Positions 30,568 to 40,382 of a stretch of DNA of 64,000 nt are shown one piece after another. Position numbers and translations under genes: made by a program. The notes beneath the pieces were generated by a model. It had not been told where the DNA came from and searched no databases. It worked only from the letters and a program-made list of their open reading frames with translations. The first letter of the stretch is position 1, and every line of letters begins with the position of its first letter. The DNA comes from Prunus persica (Eukaryota; Streptophyta; Magnoliopsida; Rosales; Rosaceae). Where the stretch lies: NCBI RefSeq assembly GCF_000346465.2, contig NC_034009.1:41540397-41604396 (forward strand), given 5' to 3'.

Positions 30568-32791
30568 ATGGCGTACGTTGAGCGAGGTTCTTCTCTCTCT
30601 CTCTCTCTGCCTCTGTTTTCGTAATTTCGTAAATTCATGTGACGAATGTTGGGTAGCCTGAATCGGTTTCAGAAGCTAGGGTTTGATTTTTGAGCTTTTT
30701 TTTTCCTTGTTTTATGCGATCGGTCATGAATTTCTTTTGAATAAGGGTTTGATCATCAAATTATCTCTAAATTCTGTTACAATTGCTTTTTGGTCCATAT
30801 GTATTTCTATCTTACAATTGCTTAATTCCTGATATTTTCAATGTTATAATTAGGGGTTTTATTTTTTTTTTCCTTTCAATTTTATACATTTACGCTACTT
30901 ACCTAGCTTAATTAGCAATTAGATGGGACAGAATTTGTATAGCATAAGCAGCTAGTGCCAGCTTTTGCTGGCTAAATACAGCTTTTTTCCATTTTCATGT
31001 TATTTATGTATCATGGTGGATTGAGATTTTTTTTTTTCCCTGTTCTGTTATGTTGCTTTTGCACCTTCATGCTATATTTCTTGCTTTGGGTACTGTTTGG
31101 TTTCTGGAATGAACTTGCGAAAGGAATGAAATCAAAATAAGAATGAAATGTGAAGAGATTTAGCAGGTAATGCACGGAAATTGAACATTAGCAAGGAATA
31201 TAATTGGGATTATGGGTTAATTTTTTGGGACAGGACATTAGGTATATAATACAGCTTTTTTCCATTTTCATGTTATTTATGTATCATGGTGGATTGAGAT
31301 TTTTTTCTTTCTGTTCTGTTATGTTGCTTTTGCATCTTCGTGCTATATTTCTTGCTTTGGGTACTGTTTGGTTTCTGGAATGAACTTGCGAAAGGAATGA
31401 AATCAAAATAAGAATGAAATGTGAAGAGATTTAGCGGGTAAGGCACGGAAATTGAACATTAGCAAGGAATATAATTGGGATTATGTGTTATTTTTTGGGA
31501 CAGGACATTAGGTATATAATACAAGCCATTCAATTCCAAGGTTCGTTCCAATGAAACCAAGACTACTTTACAATGAGTTCCTTTGTTGTGTTTTCTTTAT
31601 ATGTTCACTTGGAAACATTGACGCTTACATGTACCTTAATTAGTGTGACTTTGCTCATTTAGTGATCTATGTTGCTTTGTTAGTTGCAAGCTTAGTTTCT
31701 TCTACTAATTTAGGGCTAATTAGCCCCTTCTCCTGTTGAATACCTGAATCTAATCTCTAGTAAGTTGGTCATATATAAGTGTTGATGAGAATATGTTCAC
31801 TTTGAAACATTGATGCTTACATGTATCTTAAGTGGTGTGACTTTGCTCGTTTAATGATCCATGTTTCTTGGTTAGTTGCAAGCTCAGTTGGTTCTACTAT
31901 TTAATGGTTAAGTAGCACCTTCTCGTTTTGAATACCTGAATCTAATCTCTGGCAAGTTGGTCATATATAAGTAATGATGAGAAAGCAGGGTTCGAAGGGC
32001 ATTGATGATTTTATATAGGCCAGACTTCTGAAACTGAAATTGTATTTGTTTTAATGCATGATCTTCTGCTGAGACTGGGGTTAGTAAGTTTCTTTTGGAC
32101 ACTGTACAATTAAAGATGCTTTTGGCATTATTAGGTGGTGGCATGGGGACTATATTAGCCATTTACAGTTGTGAACATGTTTCTAGATGAATTTGTTGAG
32201 TTGAACTGTTGGTTTAAGCAAAATTATAATGTTCATACTTTTCTTCCTCGTGGATATTATCATCAGTGGAGCTGACCAATTGGTAATTTGCATACTACTC
32301 TTTTAGGTGTTGTGAAATCCAAGCGATCCATTTGGCGACTCAAGACGATAACCGACTTCTTTTGGGCCATTGTCAACCTCATAGGCGTGTTTTTTGCTAC
32401 AATGTTCTCGGTAATAAAGAGAGTCTCTCTGTATCTTGATCACTTACGGAAGTATCAAATTAATTTGTCTACGAAAAACTTATGTTGTCAATACTTTCAT
32501 GGCCTAGATGGAAAAGTCGGATGCTTACAGAAAAGGATTAGCTTCTGGAAAGAAATGGGATGGTGGTGGCCCCGGAGGCCCTGGAGGGGGACCATATGGT
32601 GGTCGTCCACGTGGGCCACCTCGTGGACTAGACAATGTTCGCGGAATTGACCATAGTAAGTCCACTCCTCCCTCCATTAAATGTTTGTAATCATGTTTTT
32701 TTTTGTTGTTTATTTATTTTAAATCTCCGCTAAAATTGCTTCTGTTCAACTCTCAGGTTCTCTACCTGCCTGTGGTTCCTGCTGCGGTTAA
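30568..32791 (+). CDS. Selenoprotein K/G-like ER membrane protein (Cys form)
   Basis: Four exons, 30568-30586, 32307-32410, 32508-32655 and 32757-32791, join in phase to a 101-aa protein. It begins M-A-Y-V-E-R-G-V-V-K-S-K-R-S-I-W-R-L, has one transmembrane segment at about residues 22-41 (F-F-W-A-I-V-N-L-I-G-V-F-F-A-T), and then a Gly/Pro/Arg-rich cytosolic tail with G-G-P-G-G-P-G-G-G-P. It ends S-S-L-P-A-C-G-S-C-C-G. This is the SelK/SelG layout: short lumenal N-terminus, one membrane pass, basic Gly-rich tail. Animal SelK has selenocysteine near the C-terminus; here Cys residues occupy that end and the stop is TAA, as expected in a plant without Sec machinery. SelK acts in ER-associated degradation and ER redox/Ca handling in animals; the plant role is inference. 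The first intron is long (1.7 kb) and holds two internal tandem duplications. Confidence 0.88.
30978..31522. repeat. 273-bp tandem duplication in intron 1 of the SelK-like gene
   Basis: Two adjacent copies, 30978-31250 and 31251-31522, each starting ACAGCTTTTTTCCATTTTCA and ending CATTAGGTATATAATAC. They differ at only a handful of positions and in poly-T length, so the duplication is recent. Confidence 0.92.
31601..31984. repeat. 192-bp tandem duplication in intron 1 of the SelK-like gene
   Basis: Copies at 31601-31792 and 31793-31984, both starting ATGTTCACTT-GAAACATTGA and containing GAATACCTGAATCTAATCTC. They are about 85-90 percent alike by eye, so older than the neighbouring 273-bp duplication. 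Confidence 0.88.
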
Positions 32792-33497
32792 AGGGGGAAA
32801 GAGCATATTGTGTATCTGTCATTGTGCGTCCGAATGGTTGGTTTCAAGTTTATGAGTGGTTATTTAGTACGTTTAATGCACATAGATCATATAGTGGGCA
32901 TGAACAGGGAAGAGAAAAACTATTATATGCAATAATCGACTGCATTTGCCATCTTCTGATGCTTCTTCTTTAGTACTCATCTGGCTGTTTATTTTTCATT
33001 TTTTCCAATTTAATGTGGCTGTGATAAATGCTGTAAGAGAGCCATGATGATATAATTTCAAGCATGTGAATCTTTTAGATTTTATTGTTGTGTTCCGAGT
33101 CATGTAATCCCGTGACCTTTTGGGTTCTCATGACCGATGATCATATTTAACTTAACCCCATGGTTAAAGTTAACGAAGGTTGGACGTGCGTAATTTTGTG
33201 GTGTTTTTACGACTTTCTTTCCACACTACATATTCTGAAAATACTTGCTCATTTGCAGTGTTTCATATTTGTGCAACAGTTCTGTGATTTGATTCAGTGC
33301 TGCCATGGCCATTAATTCTCGGAGGATAATATTTGGTTTTAACACAATCCGCCTCCCTATGTTCTCATCGTTTCTCTTTGAAAATGTCGTACCGTTTTGA
33401 TATGTTTGTAGTAGATTTAGATTTATAATTGAGAGAAAGCAGACTCAGTTTTCTTTCCTATTTGCAACACCCATGGAGGGAAATTCTGCAATATGTT

Positions 33498-33640
33498 TTT
33501 ATTTATTTATAAAGAATACAAACGAGTCTAAACTAAAAAGGAAGATAAATTTTTCACACACTACCAATATATCATTAGACAACTCGTCTACAAGTCAAAT
33601 TTTGCAATAGGTTTAGAATTAGATCACGATTCACAAGCAA
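33498..33640 (-). mobile_element. SINE remnant
   Basis: Reversed, it reads GGTAGTGTGTGAAAAATTTA followed by TTTAGTTTAGACTCGTTTGT, matching the body of the SINEs at 49120 and 55497 (GTGTGAGAAATCC...TTTAGACTATCGCTTGT). The promoter boxes are poorly preserved. Confidence 0.45.
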
Positions 33641-34364
33641 ATCCCGAATACAAGCGTACTGCTATCCTCATTGAAAACCAAGCCCAAAGGCAGAAACAAT
33701 TAGAGCCCTAAAACGACTGGGTCCATGGAAAGTAGAAACAAATAGTGCCCCGAAACAACTGGGCTCAAACAAACATATTAGACCTCACCCAAGGGGAAGG
33801 AACTAAATTCTTGGCATTATAGAAGTTTACATTTACGAAAGGTTTTTTTTTCTTCTTTCTTTCTAAAAGGTAACCCATTATAATAATTTTAAAATCTAAG
33901 TTTCCTCTTCAATAAAATAAAAACAAAATAAGAATTTTAAGAGTCCGTTTGATAACCATTTCAATTTTAATTTACTTAGAATACCTTTATAAGAGATTTT
34001 AAAGGGACAAATTCTGATATCTCATAATCCAATTCAAGGCTATAGACATGGTCTTCGGTCATCCTTGAGTAAAATCCACGTGTTTAAACAAATTTTTACT
34101 TGTGATTTAAAGTCAATTAGAGAAAATTTTGATGTAAGCTGCAAGTTGTTTTTGGCATGTTTAACAATTTATATCTTCTAGGAGGAGTAGTGTTACGTGC
34201 CTCATTGTCCTTAGCCTCCCAAGGACACGATCATAAGTTAGTCCAACTAAAACTCGCCTATATGGTAGTTCTCCTTCACGTGGATTTAACAATACGATCA
34301 TAAACTGTACAATAAGTGTCGTTTTTCTTGTAATGATTGAAACTTAAAATGTTATTAGAGGCAA

Positions 34365-34516
34365 AGGACCCACTAGTGTAGTGATATGGAGTATTTACTT
34401 CCTCAAGTAAGGTCCTGGATTCGAGTCCTAGCATCCGTGTAGTGTGTGTGAGTTTAGTATGCTATCGCCCCTCTCAATAGAAAAGGTCATAAAAATAAAT
34501 AAATAAATAAATAAAA
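34365..34516 (+). mobile_element. SINE with TAGCATCCGTGTAGTGTG body
   Basis: A B-box-like GGATTCGAGTCC is followed by TAGCATCCGTGTAGTGTGTG and TTTAGTATGCTATCG, ending in an A-rich AATAAATAAATA tail. The same body occurs in LAX intron 4 (60575-60670) and inverted at 36395-36530 and 42670-42800. Confidence 0.75.
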
Positions 34517-35102
34517 TGTTATTAGAGAACAAAAAACTAAGTTATCACACATATAGATAATTGTGAACCGTTGATATATAAGTTCAATAATCCATCAATG
34601 GCTATAATTGTGAACAACTAATGCTATCACTGTATATAATGGAAAGAGGAAAGGGATGAGAAGGATAGCCATGTTTTAGGGTGGGGAAAGGTGTGAGGTA
34701 GGTATGCATTTTAGTTTGGGTAATAGTAAATGCCTAGATGCATCCTAGTACTCATGGCCAGGCCAGGGATCCTTCTAGACAGGGGTCATTTCTGAACCTT
34801 CTTGATACAAGTTATTAGGGTAAGGTCATGTGATGCATGTGATCAGTAATTGCTCAATTTATTGCCTCTCAATTTCCTGTCCACGTAAATCATTCAACCA
34901 CCCTTCAATTATGTTTCTGTTTTGCCCAAACACAGAAATGATGTTTGTGTATGGAATAAGGGCATCTAACTAAAGTAACACTCATTATGATTGTTGTACC
35001 ACAGTTATAAAAGAAAGAAAATACTACGTTTTCAAACCAAACAAATTTTGTGCGTCTCCATCATGGTAGGGGAAGAATAAATCTCAAGGTATAGACTGTT
35101 TG

Positions 35103-35407
35103 GTGTTTGGTGTAAGGGAGAGAATGAATAGATTATAGGATTAACTACCATTCCTAGTCAATGGATTTTCACATATTGGATTTCGGACTGCGTTGGGGAA
35201 TTTATGTATTTTTTTGATTTTGTATGTGCTTGTAAGTATAGAAGAAGTCTGGAATTAGAATTATTCCAATATCTACTCTAGATAAATAAATATGCCCTCA
35301 TGGGTTTCTCATTCCCTATTTCATGGATCTATGTATAGAATACCAAACATATAAGAACCAAATCTTATATCTATTCCTAAACCCGTAATCCCACAAACCA
35401 AATGCCA
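35103..35407. mobile_element. hAT-like MITE
   Basis: About 305 bp with imperfect inverted ends GGTGTTTGGTGTAAGGGA and, reversed from the right, GGCATTTGGTTTGTGGGA. AT-rich interior without coding capacity. A target duplication was not identified. Confidence 0.5.
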
Positions 35408-35582
35408 CCTAAAACTTGAACTCAATTTTCTTGATTGTCTTCATTGATTAAGAAAGAAAGTATCACTAAAACTAAAACTTATCCCAATTTTGTTACACAA
35501 GGCATGATATGACCACATCATATTTAAGAAAAATCGTAAATCACATGATTACTTAATTAGGGGGAAAAAAAGGAAAAATGTT

Positions 35583-35690
35583 AAGTCAATTGGCGGGGGC
35601 AGTGAGTCATTGCACCCAAGTTCGAATAATCGTATCCGTAAATTATGTTAATTTAGAATCATTTAACTTATCGCTTGTATTAAAAAAGTA
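35583..35690 (+). mobile_element. SINE remnant
   Basis: Contains a B-box-like CAAGTTCGAATAAT and the 3' motif TTATCGCTTGTATTAAAAAA common to the other SINEs in this window. The middle is diverged. Confidence 0.5.
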
Positions 35691-36394
35691 TTGATGGTAC
35701 AAAAAGATGTTTAAAAAGAACATTAGCAAAAGACATCACTCTTTTTAGATTACTCGGCAGATCGTATCAGTAGTTTTTACAGTTTCTTTACATTTTTCAG
35801 AATGGATTTCAGTTTCTGAATAAAGGTAATAAGTACTAATTGATAACGTTTGGGACATATCTAACTTTGTTGTCGTTATATCTTTTGTCGATCTCTTTAA
35901 TGCCGGAGGTATTACTTCTTTGGTCCCTCTGTCACTTCCATAAACTCGTGACTCATTTTGAAAAAAGACTTCTCAACAACCAAAGAAAAGCTCTTGCCAA
36001 CTTTACTGCTCAAATCCAGTGCCTTCTAGATCACCTCTGTACACAAGGTATTGCTACGATTCCACCACCTTTTAATTTCTTGTGGTTATAAAGATAATAA
36101 ATCTTATTGTCTAAATTTATTTCTAAAGAAAAAGGAAAAACTGCAATCTTATATTCACATTTTGAGAGTCCTACAATATTATTGGAAGATCCAATATTTA
36201 GGTTGAAATTCAGAGAGTATAAAAGATGAACTAATTCAAGGTTGTAGGGCTCATCTGAATAGTTGTTTTCTCTTGTATTGCACTATTTGATTTTTGGTTG
36301 ACTTGTAGTTAATTGGGTTCTTTAGGGGTTACGTGTAGTTGTAATAAATTGGCATCATTTTATTTATTTATTTTTAATTTTGTTATTTTGAAGA

Positions 36395-36530
36395 CCTTTC
36401 CTATTGAGATGGGCGATATCATACTAAATTCATAGACACTACACGGATGCTAGGACTTGAATCAGAACATTGCATGAGAGTGCAATTACTCCAAATTACT
36501 ACACTAGTTGGTTCTTTGCAAATTGTCATG
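36395..36530 (-). mobile_element. SINE, TAGCATCCGTGTAGTG family, inverted
   Basis: Reversed, it reads ACTAGTGTAGTAATTTGGAG, then a B-box-like GATTCAAGTCC, then TAGCATCCGTGTAGTGTCTA and TTTAGTATGATATCGCCC, matching 34365-34516 along its length. Confidence 0.75.
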
Positions 36531-37001
36531 AATTTTGGAGTTCGACAGAGGTTTAAGTTTAGGTTTGTAATTAATTTATGAAAAAGAAATTATTCGGATT
36601 TGTTAAAGTTTAAAAAATATGGGACTGGTCCTAATGAAAAAAAATATAGAGAGGGACTAGCATGTAGAATCCCCTAAATTTCCTCTAACTTTATCTAAAC
36701 GAACAAGATCAAGTGTCCCCCACCAAGTATTGTGCCCTCTCAATCAGGCCACTGCCCTAGATCATAGCCACTGCTCTGCCATTGAAATTAACAAAAAAGA
36801 ATGTATGGTTTAGATTTTATGCTTATATTAGGAATGCTAATGAGTGCGTTGATTAAAATAGTCTTAATCTCCTCTTGTTTTGAGAGAGTTCAAAAGAAAA
36901 TTTGTGGGTGGAGAGAGCAGCAGTAAAAATAGCAACACTATTTTTCTTTTGGCCGTGGGAAAAAGGGCAGTTCAACTATTTAGCTAGCGAACAGCAACGA
37001 G

Positions 37002-37007
37002 CCACGT
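37002..37007 (+). promoter_or_regulatory. ACGT element in the FLS1 promoter
   Basis: GAGCCACGTACGC lies about 190 bp upstream of the FLS1 ATG. The surrounding GGCAGTTCAACTATT and AACGAGCCACGT match the region around 40015-40046 upstream of FLS2, so the two promoters are homologous. ACGT cores bind bZIP factors and commonly pair with MYB sites in flavonol gene promoters; function here is inferred. Confidence 0.4.
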
Positions 37008-37072
37008 ACGCACCATATCTATGAAAGTTTCTTCACGTACAAGAAATGGTTATTTCGTTGCCACACCCCAAA

Positions 37073-37079
37073 TATAAAT
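37073..37079 (+). promoter_or_regulatory. TATA box of FLS1
   Basis: TATAAAT 122 bp upstream of the ATG at 37195. It excludes the in-frame ATG at 37078, which would lie only a base or so from the TATA box. Confidence 0.6.
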
Positions 37080-37194
37080 GCATGCTTCATGCCAAGGGTT
37101 TGAGCTGAGACAAAAGCCAAGAACAAACCCTTCACCAAATTATCTATATCTTTTGTTTTTCTCAGGCGATCGATATATCGAGAAATATATACAA

Positions 37195-38777
37195 ATGCAG
37201 TCGGAGGCTGAGAGAGTGCAAGACATTGCTTTAATGTCCAAAGCCAACATCCCAATCGAGTTCATTAGGTCAGAGCATGAGCAACCAGGGATCACAACCG
37301 TCCATGGGAAAGTCCTGGAGTGCCCAACCATCGATTTCAGCAACCAAGATGACGAAGAGATCCTGAACCAAATTGTAGAGGCTAGCAGGAATTGGGGAAT
37401 GTACCAGATTGTGAACCATGACATTCCGAATGAGGCCATAAGCAAATTGCAAGCTGTTGGGAAGGCATTTTTTGAGCTTCCACCAGAGGAGAAAGAGGTT
37501 TATGCGAAGCCTCCAGATTCTAAGTCTGTGGAAGGGTACGGGACGAAGCTTCAGAAGGAATTGGAAGGCAAGAAAGGATGGGTGGACCATTTGTTCCATA
37601 GGGTTTGGCCTCCTTCTGCCATTAACTACCAGTTCTGGCCTAAGAACCCACCTTCTTACAGGTTAGTCACACTATTTGTTTTGAGCAATGCTAGGTATGG
37701 ATGCATCTCTAGCATATGTGAGTCGGTCTTTTCTCTATTATTGTCTAGAATTTTTAAATTGTAAGGGTCCCTACCCTAACCCAAAATCAATTGTACACAA
37801 ACCGGTCGTTGTTGAAAGCCTTTACAGTGAAAAAGATATCACTCTAACTTTAGGGCTCCTACTTAAGTTTGATAAAATTCTTCAAAGAAAAAAAAAAGTA
37901 TATCCCATTCTAGTTAAGTACGTAAAAACAAAGTAGACGTGGCTGATCCCTATCTACTAAAATTCATAATAAACTTAAGGTTGATAAATCTTTCGCAGAA
38001 TTAATGGAAATGAGATTCGAACTTGATACATCTCTCAATATATATATATATATATATATATCCCACAAATTAAAAACTAATGTAGATTATGACATATTGG
38101 TGGTTCTAATTTTGATGGGTGCAGGGAAGCTAATGAAGAGTATGTGAAGCATCTGCACAAGGTGGTGGACAAGTTGTTCAAGGTGCTCTCTTTAGGGTTA
38201 GGGCTTGAAGGACAAGAGTTGAAGAAGGCTGCTGGAGGAGATGACATGGTTTATCTTCTGAAAATTAATTATTACCCTCCATGTCCCCGCCCTGACCTTG
38301 CTCTTGGAGTGGTGGCCCACACTGACATGTCTGCCCTAACCATACTTGTCCCAAACGATGTCCAGGGCCTACAGGCTTGCAGAGATGGCCAATGGTACGA
38401 TGTGAGGTACATCCCTAATGCCCTGGTCATCCACATTGGTGATCAGATGGAGGTTAGGACCTTCTCTTTATATTATCTATATTATTATTAAGATAAACCT
38501 TGCGTTAATCTTAATGATTTTAATAACGTACTAACTTAATTAAGTGATAATAACTTTGTGGTAGATTATGAGCAATGGAAAGTACAAGAGTGTCCTCCAT
38601 AGAAGCACTGTGAATAAAGAGAAGACGAGACTCTCGTGGCCGGTTTTCATTGAGCCTCCACAAGACCGCGTAGTTGGCCCTCTCCCACAGCTTGTGAAGG
38701 AGGACAATCCACCTAAATACAAAGCCAAGAAGTTCGGAGATTATTGTTATTGCAAGCTCAACAAGATTCCCCAGTAA
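37195..38777 (+). CDS. FLS: Flavonol synthase (FLS1), 335 aa
   Basis: Exons 37195-37661, 38125-38452 and 38565-38777 join in phase. FLS is a soluble Fe(II)/2-oxoglutarate dioxygenase that desaturates dihydroflavonols to flavonols (quercetin, kaempferol). Fe ligands are His221, Asp223 and His277; 2-oxoglutarate ligands are Arg287 and Ser289. The residues placed in the flavonoid pocket of Arabidopsis FLS1 fall at the same numbers: His132, Phe134, Lys202, Phe293, Glu295. The FLS-type motifs PxxxIRxxxEQP ([12 protein letters not shown]) and SxxTxLVP (S-A-L-T-I-L-V-P) are both present. One oddity is N-H-D-I-P in place of the usual N-H-G-I-P at about residue 75. Two introns at the family's normal positions. 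FLS2 follows 1.6 kb downstream in the same orientation. Confidence 0.93.
37955..38063 (-). mobile_element. Possible SINE remnant and (TA)n in FLS1 intron 1
   Basis: A reversed B-box-like GTATCAAGTTCGAATCTC lies at about 38014-38030, followed on the plus strand by a (TA)n microsatellite at 38038-38061. The rest of the SINE is not clear. Confidence 0.35.
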
Positions 38778-40030
38778 AGCTATATAGCCAGCTTTCTCTC
38801 ACTCTCGGGGCTCTCAACAACTTTCACATTCGTTCTTAAATTTAAGGCCGTGTTGGTGTAATTAACTCTTTTAATTGTCAGACATCATCGTCTTGACTCT
38901 GTTAATAGTAACAATAGTTTCGACTTTTTCATTTAAATATGTTAACTTTGACAGTTGATTTTGTGTATGTAACTTCTAAAAGGAAAGTGTGTTTTGTAAT
39001 TATATAAGATCTATAGGTGTTCGTCTTATTAACTTTGTGTAAAATCGTGGGTCTCTTTAACGATTACTAGTTGATTTTAACTAGATACGATTGAATATTG
39101 AATTCTATAACTTATGTTCTAATATGGTGCAGAAAAACCCACGTGAAGAAATGTGTTAAAATATAAAATGATTATTAACGCTTCGTAATAATAAAGATGT
39201 CTCTCAAATAAGATACCCAACAAAAATTTATAACATTCAACACAAAGCTAATTGATATTGATGCAAAGACATCAACTAGGTGACGTGGGCCTTTTATATT
39301 CTCAAACTCATGCCCCCAAAAATTAATGTGAACATACGTAATGGTCTGTGGAGGTAGGTGCATCCTAGTATTTCTACAGTTTCTACTCTCTCGCCCCACA
39401 GCGATCTTCAACAACCAACCCAATCTTTTTTTCATTTGTCCCTCTTCCTCATTTTAAATTTAACGACAAATCAAGAGTACATGCAAAATGTTGTACCAAT
39501 TAAGGAGCTGGATTGTTAGAACTTGGAGGTATTTAAAGGAGTGAGAGTTGGAAATCTATTATTTTTATTTGAGCATTAGTTGGGTTAATCCGACTGAAAA
39601 ACACTCAAAAGACACTGAGTGCTATCAGTTCTTTTTAATTCTTTTAGGTACCGAAAATAGTGTTTATTGTTGTATTAAAGACCGTTATATATCACGCGGA
39701 ATATAAATTTTCGAGACTTATTTTCGTAATGAGTCTCACAATTATAAATTGTCGTGAGACTTTCGTGAGAAATTGTATGTCATACTCATACATCAAGTTG
39801 TATACCCTCCTCCAACCAAACGAAAAAGGATATTTTTGGAAAGTTGGATTTGGAATTTCTGTTTTTTTTTTAACTTTAGTGAGAGCTGGGAAAGCAATTG
39901 GATGGAGTGAAGTGATGACAGCGGTAGAACTGGAAAACGATATCTACCCAAATTTATTTATTTATTTATTTATTTTAAATTTAATCCTTGATGGATCTTG
40001 TAAAAGGGGGCAGTTGAACTATTAAGCGAA
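38778..40030. other. Spacer between FLS1 and FLS2
   Basis: No gene seen. Contains the FLS1 3' UTR and AT-rich DNA with a TTTATTTATTTATTTATT run at about 39954. The last part (AAAAGGGGGCAGTTGAACTATTAAG, in two pieces) corresponds to the FLS1 promoter. Confidence 0.5.
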
Positions 40031-40191
40031 AAGGAATGAGCCACGTCCCCTACATGTACATGGCATGGCCATCAGATCTACCTTCTTCTGAAAACCATTT
40101 TTTCTTGCACAAGGAATGAGCCACGTCCCCTACATGTACATGGCATGGGCATCATACCTACCTTCTTCTGAAAACGATTTTTCTTGCACAA
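40031..40191 (+). promoter_or_regulatory. Tandemly duplicated 80-bp promoter module of FLS2
   Basis: Two copies, 40031-40110 and 40111-40191, both start AAGGAATGAGCCACGTCCCC and run through ACATGTACATGGCATGG, CCTTCTTCTGAAAAC and TTTCTTGCACAA. Each carries one ACGT element (CCACGT at 40041-40046 and 40121-40126). Copy 2 has a perfect AC element ACCTACC (40156-40162), while copy 1 reads ATCTACC there. AC elements bind R2R3-MYB factors of the flavonol-activating type. The module sits about 190-350 bp upstream of the ATG. FLS1 has only one counterpart of the ACGT segment. Confidence 0.65.
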
Positions 40192-40253
40192 TAAATAGTC
40201 ACTGCCATTCTGCCCCCAAAGAAAAAAATTGGTCACTTGCCTTTTGGCACTAA

Positions 40254-40261
40254 TATAAATA
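40254..40261 (+). promoter_or_regulatory. TATA box of FLS2
   Basis: TATAAATA, 129 bp upstream of the ATG at 40383 and about 65 bp downstream of the duplicated promoter module. Confidence 0.65.
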
Positions 40262-40382
40262 TACACTTCACGCAAAGGGAGTGAGAGACAAATCAAGAAG
40301 CTCCAAATTCCTCTAAACACGCTTTGTTTTAATTTGCTCATCTTCTCAGCCCTTAGGCTGTAGGGTTTTTTTTCTTTCAAAA

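Larger units (their letters stand above)
32792..36960. other. Intergenic DNA between the SelK-like gene and FLS1
   Basis: About 4 kb without a supportable gene. It includes the 3' UTR of the SelK-like gene, SINE remnants (33498-33640, 34365-34516, 35583-35690, 36395-36530) and a hAT-like MITE (35103-35407). The open frame at 35840-36091 has no recognisable motif. Confidence 0.5.

Noticed and set aside
32288..32650. 120-codon frame reading through a SelK intron
   Set aside because: The splice-joined model explains both parts and yields a full family-like protein.
37078..37194. Upstream in-frame start of FLS1
   Set aside because: The ATG is immediately downstream of the TATA box and the added residues do not resemble FLS N-termini.
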